Shown: positions 7,766 to 15,153 of the stretch, one piece after another
Layout: each line of letters opens with the position of its first letter
Position numbering within the stretch: position 1 is the first letter of the stretch
From: Desulfosarcina sp. BuS5
GTDB taxonomy: Bacteria; Desulfobacterota; Desulfobacteria; Desulfobacterales; BuS5
DNA: 64,000 bases
NCBI RefSeq assembly: GCF_028752835.1
Contig: NZ_CP087952.1
Location: forward strand, 1,035,041-1,099,040
Direction: 5' to 3'
Translations under genes and position numbers: made by a program
The notes under the pieces: generated by a model
Database searches by the model: none
Told to the model about the DNA's origin: nothing
The model's input: only the letters and a program-made list of their open reading frames with translations

Positions 7766-10013
7766 AAGCATAATGTTGGACATTCATATGTTTAACCTAT
7801 TTTATTTTAACTATTTCTTTTATTTAATGTAAATTTATTTTGTAAAAAATATTTTTTTGTGATACCTTATTAAAAATTCACATTGCGTACACCACATTAA
7901 GGTATCAATTATGCAAAAACAACTATTTCCAGATATACCAAAGAAAAAAAACGATAACACCAAAATGATTGGCGCAAATTTGTCGTTGGTTTTTAACAGA
8001 AGAAATAAGCACATGATTACCCTTAAAAACCGCGATATCATTGTTAAAAAGGTTGATATTTCTGACAAGCCGGCAAAAAAAATATTTGTTGTTGATGCCG
8101 TTGAATTGGGTGCGAATAAATCTTTATTGGCTGGTGCCCTTAATATTAGCAGACAAACGATACACAATTACATTGAGAGCAAAAAAAAATTTGGGACAGA
8201 AGGCTTATTGGGTGGATATAATCCCAAAATGGGCAAAAATCTTGAACAACATCGCAAGAGCACGCAGCACAAACGCATACAGGGCACCAAGGCTGTCATT
8301 CTCGCTAAAGAGAGAAAAGCTAAACGATTAGAAAATCAAAAAAAACAGCAGGAGCTTGATTTTGAATTCGGCGAACAACTTGTTTCAAAAGACGAACAAC
8401 CATTTAAGAGCCTTCATGATTGGAAATTCACTCGTTTTGCAGGGATATTCCCTTATCTAATTGTTTTAATTAGTACAAATCAATGGCTTAAGCTGATAAT
8501 GGGTTATTTTGGTTCTGCCTATAAAATATTTTTAGTTTTCTTGTTGATGGTCGCCAATAATATCAAATCCATAGAACAACTGAAAAATATTAACCAGAAA
8601 GAAGCGGGGCTTATTTTGGGCCTCAATAAATTGCCTCCAAAAAGAGATGTTTGGCAATGGTTCTATGCAGCTTGTAATTTACGATTTTCCACATCTCTTT
8701 GTAAATTATTTTTTAAGCAACAGCTTTTAGGCGGATTGGTCAGTACCTGTATATGGTTTGCAGATGGGCATCTGCTTCCATACACAGGCAGACGAAAAAT
8801 TCATCTTGCCTTTAATACACAGCGCAAAATGATGATGCCGGGACAAACAAATATAGTTACATGCGATGAAAGTGGTCGTATTGTTGATTTTCAGATTCAA
8901 GAAGGAAAAGGCGATCTTAAAACTCATATTGTCGAACTGAAAAAAAAATGGGCCAAGGAACTTACAGAGCCTCCCATCATGGTCTTTGACAGAGAAGGGT
9001 ATGGCGCTCCATTTTTTAACTCTCTTATTGAAGATAAAATTCCCTTTGTTACTTGGGAAAAACACGTTGATTCAAAAAAACTCAAGGAGTTAGATGATGA
9101 TTGTTTTAACGAATCCTTTGAGATGAACAACAAAAAATACCGCATTTTCGAGGGTGAAAAGACCTTCACCCTGGAGGAAAATGGTAAAACTAAAACCTTT
9201 GAACTCAGGAAAATTTATCTTTGGAATCAGACCAGCAACCGTCGGACATGCTGTCTTGCATGGGATGACGGCAGACCTATAACTACTCTTCAATGCGCAC
9301 AAGCTATATTGAACCGCTGGGGTGCCTCTGAAAATACATTTAAACACCTCCATGACAGGCATCCTTTTCATTATCACCCCGGCTTTAAAACATTAGATAG
9401 CGATAAACAGCTTATAGCAAATCCTGCTATCAAATCCATTGAGAAAGAAATTAAGACCGTACGTAAAAAGCTTGATAAAAAGCATAAAAAAAATTCAAGG
9501 ACTAAGGAAGTTTTAAACAAAGATGGCTCAAGGCGCGAAAACAGCTTGAAAGCCTGTTTAGAATCAGGAATAAGCCAGTTAGAGGCAGAGCTCACAAAGC
9601 TCCTCAATGAGAAAAAACAACTGCCTGAAAAGGTGGATGTTTCTACTCTTGAGGATTATAATTCCTTTAAGAAGATTGATAATGAAGGAAAAAATCTTTT
9701 TGATTTTGTTACAGCTTCATTATGGAATGCGCGTAAGGATATGACTGACTGGTTATTGTGTCATTACCCGAATGAAAATGAATATGTGGACTTGTTTTAT
9801 GCCATCACTCAGTCTCATGGATGGATCAAATCTGAAGCAGACAGAGTGGTTGTCCGATTGGAGCCTCTTCAACAACCAAGCCGCCGAAAAGCGCAGGAAC
9901 AATTTTGTAAAAGATTGAATGCATTAAGCGCCTATATTCCGATTGGAAAAATATTACAGATTGAAGTTGGTTCGTCACCTATTTAAAAGGAAAGTGTCCA
10001 AAAAATTATGCTT
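7766..10013 (+). mobile_element. 2.25-kb insertion sequence with imperfect terminal repeats
   Basis: The left end (AAGCATAATGTTGGACA at 7766) and the complement of the right end (AAGCATAATTTTTTGGACA, ending 10013) are imperfect inverted repeats bracketing a single large transposase gene. No target duplication was found, so exact ends are approximate. A second inverted pair, AGACCTCGGAA at about 7681 and TTCCGAGGTCT at about 10160, lies outside these ends and probably belongs to an older, disrupted element. Confidence 0.65.
7911..9986 (+). CDS. 691-aa DDE transposase, unclassified family
   Basis: An N-terminal helix-turn-helix (SLLAGALNISRQTIHNYIE, about 71-89) is followed by a basic linker. 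The DDE core has candidates Asp 285 (WFADGHLLPYTG), Asp 360 (MVFDREGYG) and Glu 474 (NRWGASENTFKHL). A lysine-rich coiled coil lies at about 515-590. The frame is intact and the start ATG at 7911 is followed by MQKQLFPDIPKKK. This protein type recurs in deltaproteobacterial genomes as a stand-alone transposase. I cannot name the IS family. The AT-rich 145 bp between the IS left end and the gene should hold its promoter. Confidence 0.8.
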   Translation: MQKQLFPDIPKKKNDNTKMIGANLSLVFNRRNKHMITLKNRDIIVKKVDISDKPAKKIFVVDAVELGANKSLLAGALNISRQTIHNYIESKKKFGTEGLLGGYNPKMGKNLEQHRKSTQHKRIQGTKAVILAKERKAKRLENQKKQQELDFEFGEQLVSKDEQPFKSLHDWKFTRFAGIFPYLIVLISTNQWLKLIMGYFGSAYKIFLVFLLMVANNIKSIEQLKNINQKEAGLILGLNKLPPKRDVWQWFYAACNLRFSTSLCKLFFKQQLLGGLVSTCIWFADGHLLPYTGRRKIHLAFNTQRKMMMPGQTNIVTCDESGRIVDFQIQEGKGDLKTHIVELKKKWAKELTEPPIMVFDREGYGAPFFNSLIEDKIPFVTWEKHVDSKKLKELDDDCFNESFEMNNKKYRIFEGEKTFTLEENGKTKTFELRKIYLWNQTSNRRTCCLAWDDGRPITTLQCAQAILNRWGASENTFKHLHDRHPFHYHPGFKTLDSDKQLIANPAIKSIEKEIKTVRKKLDKKHKKNSRTKEVLNKDGSRRENSLKACLESGISQLEAELTKLLNEKKQLPEKVDVSTLEDYNSFKKIDNEGKNLFDFVTASLWNARKDMTDWLLCHYPNENEYVDLFYAITQSHGWIKSEADRVVVRLEPLQQPSRRKAQEQFCKRLNALSAYIPIGKILQIEVGSSPI

Positions 10014-10014
10014 A

Positions 10015-10146
10015 AAAAGGGTGTTGCAAAGATTGCTATTATCGGTAGTTAAAACAAATAGTTACGCCATAATGGAAAAATGGGGTTTTTCTGGGTTAAC
10101 TAATTGATTTTATTATCAAAGTTTTTTTACTTTGCAACACCCTTTT
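10015..10146. mobile_element. 132-bp MITE-like element with 17-bp perfect terminal repeats
   Basis: AAAAGGGTGTTGCAAAG at 10015-10031 and its exact complement at 10130-10146 bracket about 100 bp without a gene. It abuts the right end of the preceding IS and truncates the ISKra4-like ORF to its right. Short length, perfect terminal repeats and lack of coding content fit a MITE mobilised in trans. It could also be the two joined ends of a deleted IS. Confidence 0.6.
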
Positions 10147-10390
10147 AAAATGCTATTTTTTTCCGAGGTCTGTTTATTTTGGATAGCAAAGAACAACTGC
10201 ATTAAAATAAACCCCAATTTCATCAATTGCTTGAAAATTGATGCTTCCATTTTATGAGCATCCTGATTTCCTTCGTTGAGAACACCAAGCAATATTTGGT
10301 TGAACTTTTCTTTGCAACTATCCAAACATTGTTCAATCTCAGAAGAGTATTTTTTTGAGCAGCTACAGTGCCTTTGATAACATGTACCAT
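10116..10390 (-). pseudogene. Broken ISKra4-like transposase, N-terminal fragment
   Basis: With an RBS (GGAGG) before ATG at 10390, the minus strand reads MVHVIKGTVAAQK, then changes frame at the A7 tract (10350-10356). It continues SSEIEQCLDSCKEKF and MEASIFKQLMKLGFILMQLFF, ending in the 17-bp repeat of the MITE-like element. Eight A residues would restore one frame. The later segment resembles the N-terminus of ISKra4 transposases. Both the frameshift and the truncation make this non-functional. Confidence 0.5.
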
Positions 10391-10439
10391 TTTAATCCTC
10401 CAATGTTGATTAATTTATTAAAAAATTAATATGGCACGC

Positions 10440-10866
10440 ACCGTATCGAATGTTTATAGCTATTTTATATCATTGCTTAATATTAACTTTAACGGTATGT
10501 TCAATTTTGGTTACACTCAATTTTGAGTTTTATTTTTCACTGTCTGTTTTGCTAACAGCCGTTGCCGGCATTTGCCGGTTATCGCTTTTGCCGGCGTTTC
10601 TTGTTGCTTTTTTGAACGTCAGCTTCGGTAAGCATTTTACAGGTTGCACTGTTTCGGTACTCGGCGACATCTCGCCTTGCTTTTTGCAGTTTTTTTGGTA
10701 AAGTCAGCATCGCATCAACAAACATTGTTGCAGAATGCCGCAAACAGCGGTGTGTTCGCCAACTTTGCATTATTTGCAAGCGTTTAATTATGCTTTCTCA
10801 AATCCGGTTGCTTTACAAAAAGCAGGTTGTCGCAACCAGGCAGGGGTTTACAACAAAACACTACTC
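10440..10866 (+). other. Intergenic stretch before the group II intron, no convincing gene
   Basis: Short frames exist on both strands (an 83-aa hydrophobic frame from 10450 and a 66-aa frame on the other strand), but neither has an RBS or recognisable domain. The text contains repeated CCGGC motifs and small hairpins (for example GGTTGTCGCAACC at about 10836). The end (ACAACAAAACACTACTC, 10850-10866) is the left half of an attC-like arm split by the intron. Confidence 0.4.
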
Positions 10867-13143
10867 GTGCCAAGATAAATCCGAATCGTTGGGATAAGAC
10901 ACAAGGTCTTTGAAACTCGATATTGTTACCAAGTGGGTGCTCGGGAAACGGTTTGTTTCCTTCATCTCTGCAGGGCTTGCTCTGGCATTGATGTTAAGAT
11001 AGTCCCACCTGACTAAAGACTAACCAGCAGGTCAGTAGCGAAGTCCACAGGTAAACCCGGTAACGGGAGTCTGGAGCTGGACGGAGCAAGATTGCAGGCT
11101 CTGTATTGAGCCCCGAAAAATGTATGGTTGTGGTCATTGTGATAATCCTGCTTGCAGGAAAAAGCCGACGCTTTGGAGACAGCGGAAGGCAGCAGTCCTG
11201 AATATGCTAAGGCAAGTATTCAGGACACCACCGGGGTCTTAGACCAGGGCATGTACTCAAAGGGGTAGCTCGGGAACTTGGGAGACCCGGATGTTTCCTT
11301 GGGTAAAAAGAACGGTAACAGGAAATCCAGCGCAAGCGAAATCCCGGCGTTGCATAGGAATGTCCCGCCTTGCAACGAGTCTGCCATTGGCAGAAACACA
11401 AACATTAAAAGATGGGCGATACAAGGTATCAGGGGAGGATAGCGAAGAGCGAACGAACCTGAGATAAACATTCGGAAGTCTTAGCAGATCATAGTACCGA
11501 TGATTAAGAATTGAACTATCTTGATCGGAAAGGTGGGGAAGTGATGCCCAAGCGACCCACTGCAGGGAAGGTGAAGCAGGGTATAACGTTTTTTTGGCAG
11601 GAATTATGGGAGATACACAGATGTCACAAACCATATCAACAAAAAGCCGAGAAATTGCAAGAACGGTCGCTTGCAATTCCAGACCGATAGAATGGGGACA
11701 ACCACCGGTGTTAACAGGTGGGTCATCCCTTATCAAAATCGAGCTGCTTGCTCAAAGTAATCCTGAACTGGTATTTACATCAGTAGTCCATCGGATAGAC
11801 TTTGATTTACTGAAACAATCCTTTCGTAAAATTCGGAAAAGCAAATCTGCAGGAGTGGACAAGGTTACGGCAAAGGAGTATGCCGAAAATCTTGATCAAA
11901 ACCTCTATAATCTGTATGAACGACTGCGGAGAGGACAGTACGTTGCGTCTCCTGTAAAGCGTATCTGGATAGACAAGGAAGGAGGGAAAAAGCGTCCAAT
12001 TGGCATACCTGTACTTGAGGATAAAATTGTCCAGAAAGCAGCAGCAGCCATATTGAATGTCATATTTGACAGGAATTTTTACAATTTTTCCCATGCATTC
12101 AGAAAAGGTCGGAGCCAACACATGGCAATCAAAGATTTACGTGAGCAATGCTTGAAGCAGAATATCAGCTGGATAGTAAGCGCAGATATTACAGGACTAT
12201 TTGACAATATTAATCACGAGTTACTTAAAGACATGATACGTCGGAGAGTAAGTGACGGCGGAATGATTCGCCTGATAGGGAAGTGGTTGAATGCAGGCGT
12301 AATGGAGGAAGGCAACCTGACGTACTCTGAAACGGGCACTCCACAGGGAGGAGTAATTTCCCCTGTGCTCAGTAATATCTTTCTTCATTATGTTTTAGAT
12401 GACTGGTACGTGAAAGAAGTGATCCCCCGGATGAAAGGGAGATGCTCCATCATACGCTGGGCGGATGATTTCATCCTCGGGTTCGAGTATGAAAAAGACG
12501 CATTGCGTGTCATGGATGTATTACCCAGGCGGTTCGAACAGTTCGAGCTGTCACTTCACCCGGAAAAGACAAAACTGATTCGATTTTCCAAACGCATTAG
12601 CGGAAAGGGAAACGGGACGTTTGATTTTTTAGGGTTTACATTTTACTGGTCAAAATCATTAAAAGGGTACATGGTAATAAAGAAAAAGACGGCAAGAAAG
12701 CGTTCAAGCCGTTTTATGAAGAGAATATGGATATGGTGCAAGGATAACCGTCATAAGCCAATGGCCGAGCAGTATGAGATTCTTTGCAGTAAACTGCGAG
12801 GTTTTTACCAGTACTTTGGAGTAATAAGTAACTACAAAGTGCTGGAAGTTGTGTTTGAATATACTGAGAAAGCATGGCGTCGATGGTTAAGCCGAAGAAG
12901 TCACAAGGGCGAAGTAATGTTCGAGGACTTGCGCACAACATACCCACTGCCATTACCCAGAATAGTCCATAATATTTGATGCCGTAAGGGCTGCAAAGTT
13001 ATACGCCAAACGGGGTGTCGCCTGTTTGGTTGATAATCCGGTAAAAAGGATTTGAACCGAGGAACCGTATGAGGGAAATCTTCACGTACGGGTCTGTAGG
13101 GGGGGCGTCGGGTAACCGATGCTCCTACCTGGAACCCGACCGC
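10867..13143 (+). mobile_element. Group II intron, near complete, with reverse transcriptase
   Basis: The intron starts GTGCCAAG at 10867. The copy beginning at 13528 starts with the same bases after a different flank, which fixes the 5' end. A domain V-like hairpin lies at about 13062-13098 (GAACCGTATGAGG...TTCACGTACGG), followed by a domain VI-like stem GTCGGGT...ACCCGAC ending near 13140. The exact 3' splice site is uncertain by a few bases. The RT gene sits where domain IV should be. The 700 bp upstream of it are the structured domains I-III. Confidence 0.85.
11594..12979 (+). CDS. Group II intron reverse transcriptase/maturase
   Basis: RT motifs are in order: GVDKVTAKEY, KRPIGIPVLEDKIVQKA, ADITGLFDNINHELL, TGTPQGGVISPVLSNIF, and the catalytic RWADDF at about 288-293. 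FDFLGFTF follows, then the maturase X domain to the end (LRGFYQYFGVISN). There is no HNH endonuclease domain, so the intron would need single-stranded or hairpin DNA or replication forks for integration. The listed start is TTG at 11594. ATG at 11606 or 11621 are equally plausible. An overlapping upstream frame starting MPKRPTAGKVKQG ends soon after a T7 tract at 11589-11595. Confidence 0.92.
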   Translation: MAGIMGDTQMSQTISTKSREIARTVACNSRPIEWGQPPVLTGGSSLIKIELLAQSNPELVFTSVVHRIDFDLLKQSFRKIRKSKSAGVDKVTAKEYAENLDQNLYNLYERLRRGQYVASPVKRIWIDKEGGKKRPIGIPVLEDKIVQKAAAAILNVIFDRNFYNFSHAFRKGRSQHMAIKDLREQCLKQNISWIVSADITGLFDNINHELLKDMIRRRVSDGGMIRLIGKWLNAGVMEEGNLTYSETGTPQGGVISPVLSNIFLHYVLDDWYVKEVIPRMKGRCSIIRWADDFILGFEYEKDALRVMDVLPRRFEQFELSLHPEKTKLIRFSKRISGKGNGTFDFLGFTFYWSKSLKGYMVIKKKTARKRSSRFMKRIWIWCKDNRHKPMAEQYEILCSKLRGFYQYFGVISNYKVLEVVFEYTEKAWRRWLSRRSHKGEVMFEDLRTTYPLPLPRIVHNI

Positions 13144-13246
13144 CAACAGCGGCGCTTTTTTTTAAACGCTCTCTTCCGCATAAATGTTGTCGTTTGCGGA
13201 ACGTATTCCCACGCATGTTGGCGGCCGGTGAGTTCATCGTTATATG
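13144..13246 (+). other. Right half of an attC-like site split by the intron
   Basis: Joining the left flank of the intron (ACAACAAAACACTACTC) to the right flank (CGCCAACAGCGG...) gives one long imperfect hairpin. Its 3' arm is TGTTGGCGGCCGGTGAG and it ends in CGTTATATG at 13238-13246. Outer boxes AAC and GTT and a paired CGCCAACA/TGTTGGCG stem match the attC layout. The site immediately precedes a small ORF, as in an integron cassette array. Confidence 0.5.
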
Positions 13247-13259
13247 AGAATAAAAAAAT

Positions 13260-13505
13260 ATGATTGATTCTACAACAAAAAAACAGGTAATTGCAGTTCA
13301 AAAAGGGAATTTAATTTCTATAAAAATCTATTCTTGGGGAGATCTGCCAATACTTGAGGATTATTTAGAAGATAAACTTCAAATAGAAATTGAATCATTT
13401 AAATCAATAAAAGATGAAAACGGGAATGAAATTGGGAGTGAGTTATTTTTTCCAAGCATTCATAGTTTACAGTTAATACAAGAAACTATTAATGAAATTG
13501 AATAA
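13260..13505 (+). CDS. 81-aa unknown protein in a cassette-like position
   Basis: The frame starts ATG 13260, 13 bp after the GTTATATG box, and ends 1 bp before CATATAACAA, the start of the next attC-like site. That is the spacing of a gene cassette. The protein (MIDSTTKKQVIAVQKGN..., ending IQETINEIE) is acidic overall, without a signal peptide or membrane segment. I recognise no domain. Upstream there is only a weak RBS. The gene lies between two intron copies, so it may have lost any promoter. Confidence 0.55.
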   Translation: MIDSTTKKQVIAVQKGNLISIKIYSWGDLPILEDYLEDKLQIEIESFKSIKDENGNEIGSELFFPSIHSLQLIQETINEIE

Positions 13506-13527
13506 TCATATAACAAAGCAAATTATC

Positions 13528-14711
13528 GTGCCAAGATAAATCCGAATCGTTGGGATAAGACACAAGGTCTTTGAAACTCGATATTGTTACCAAGTGGGTG
13601 CTCGAAAAACAGTCTGTTTCCTTCATCTCTGCAGGGCTTGCTCTGGCATTGATGTTAAGATAGTCCCATCTGACTAAAGACTAACCAGCAGGTCAGTAGC
13701 GAAGTCCACAGGCAAAACCGGTAACGGGAGTCTGAAGCTGGATAGAGCAAGATTGCAGGCTCTGTATTGAGCCCCGAAAAATGTATAGTTGTGGTCATTG
13801 GATAATTCGCCTTTGGCGGAGAAAGCCGACGCTTTGGATGCAGCGGAAGGCAGCAGTCCTGAATATGCTAAGGCAAGTATTCAGGACACCACCGGGGTCT
13901 TAGACCAGGGCATGTTCTCAGAGGGGTAGCTCGGGAACTTGGGAGATCCGGATGTTTCCTTGGGTAAAAGAACGGTAACAGGATATCCAGCATAAGCGAA
14001 ATCCCGGCGTTGCATAGGAGAGTCCAGACATGCAACGAGTCTGCTTATGGCAGAAACACAAACATTAAAAGACGGGCGATACAAGGTATCAGGGGAGGAT
14101 AGCGAAGAGCGAACGAACCTGAGATAAACATTCGGAAGTCTTAGCAGATCATAGTACCGATGATTAAAAATTGAACTATCTTGATCGGAAAGGTGGGGAA
14201 GTGATGCCCAAGCGACCCACTGCAGGGAAGGTGAAGCAGGGTATAACGTTTTTTTTGGCAGGAATTATGGGAGATACACAGAGGTCACAAACCATATCAA
14301 CAAAAAGCCGAGAAATTGCAAGAACGGTCGCTTGCAATTCCAGACCGATAGAATGGGGACAACCACCGGTGTTAACAGGTGGGTCATCCCTTATCAAAAT
14401 CGAGCTGCTTGCTCAAAATAATCATGAACTGGTATTTACATCAGTAGTCCATCGGATAGACTTTGATTTACTGAAACAATCCTTTCGTAAAATTCGGAAA
14501 AGCGAATCTGCAGGAGTGGGCAAGGTTACGGCAAAGGAGTATGCCGAAAATCTTGATCAAAACCTCTATAATCTGTATGAACGACTGCGGAGAGGACAGT
14601 ACGTTGCGTCTCCTGTAAAGCGTATCTGGATAGACAAGGAAGGAGGGGAAAAGCGTCCAATTGGCTACCTGTACTTGAGGATAAAATTGTCCAGAAAGCA
14701 GCAGCAGCCAT
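13528..14711 (+). mobile_element. Truncated second copy of the group II intron
   Basis: This copy begins GTGCCAAG at 13528 and is about 95 percent identical to 10867-12060 by eye. It breaks inside the RT gene after CAGCAGCAGCCAT. Domains V and VI are missing, so it cannot splice. The last bases before it, AATTATC (13521-13527), are complementary to GATAATT at 13801-13807 inside it, a possible IBS1-EBS1 pair. Confidence 0.85.
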
Positions 14712-14713
14712 GA
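14171..14713 (+). pseudogene. Truncated, frameshifted copy of the intron reverse transcriptase
   Basis: The frame matches the first half of the RT at 11594-12979. It differs by an extra T in the T-run (T8 at 14249-14256, which joins the upstream MPKRPTAGK frame), an Asp to Gly change in GVDKV, and a one-base deletion near 14666 that shifts frame after KRPIG. It ends at 14711 before the catalytic ADD box. It is therefore dead. Confidence 0.85.
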
Positions 14714-14788
14714 CAGTGTCTGCCTTTTTTCAACGCTGGCAAATAGTTTTATTTTCACAGTATTAGCGGAAAAGCATCAAAACTTACG

Positions 14789-14904
14789 AAGTTGCGCTAT
14801 TAATGCCTTCTTTATATCTTCATCTAAATTATATCTTCATCTAAATTTTTTAAAAAATTAAGGGCATCTTTCATTAATGCCCAAAAGTAGTTAACACTTT
14901 TTTT
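14789..14904 (-). pseudogene. Gene tail broken by a 17-bp tandem duplication
   Basis: The minus strand reads NYFWALMKDALNFLKNLDED and then breaks. Deleting one copy of the 17-bp direct repeat TTATATCTTCATCTAAA (14812-14828 and 14829-14845) restores a frame continuing IKKALIAQLRKF and a stop. This is a C-terminal remnant of an unidentified protein inactivated by a tandem duplication. The upstream part of the gene is not present. Confidence 0.35.
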
Positions 14905-14930
14905 TAATGTCAGAATCAGTATTTTACCGC

Positions 14931-15011
14931 AGAGTTCGCTGAGAACGCTGAGATATTACATTAAAAATCAAGTAGTTTTCTCTACGTTTTTTGCGTTCTC
15001 GGCGGTAAAAT
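14931..15011. repeat. Palindromic repeat of the ACCGCAGAG...CTCTGCGGT type, copy 1
   Basis: TTTTACCGCAGAG at the left and the complementary CGGCGGTAAAA at the right close an imperfect 80-bp palindrome. Its centre (GCTGAGATATTACATTAAA) recurs at 46673-46762. Such repeats are widespread in deltaproteobacterial genomes and are probably non-coding mobile sequences. About 140 bp of featureless AT-rich DNA separates it from the next gene. Confidence 0.75.
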
Positions 15012-15153
15012 TTAATTTTTTATACAAAATAAATGTAAACTGAGAATGAAGGATGCCAAATTAAGCATGTTAAAAACTTTACAAATTGGTTTAATCTGAA
15101 GTACAATACTACTGGTCACTTGTGCCAAAGGCTATACCACATAAATTCAAAAA

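Noticed and set aside
11257-11736. 159-aa minus-strand frame in the group II intron
   Set aside because: The region is the structured RNA part of the intron, and a matching frame appears in the second copy only because the DNA is duplicated.
13144-14711. Possible CRISPR or retron-like array near the repeated intron copies
   Set aside because: The repetition is explained by two copies of one group II intron. There are no short regularly spaced repeats and the RT has a maturase X domain.
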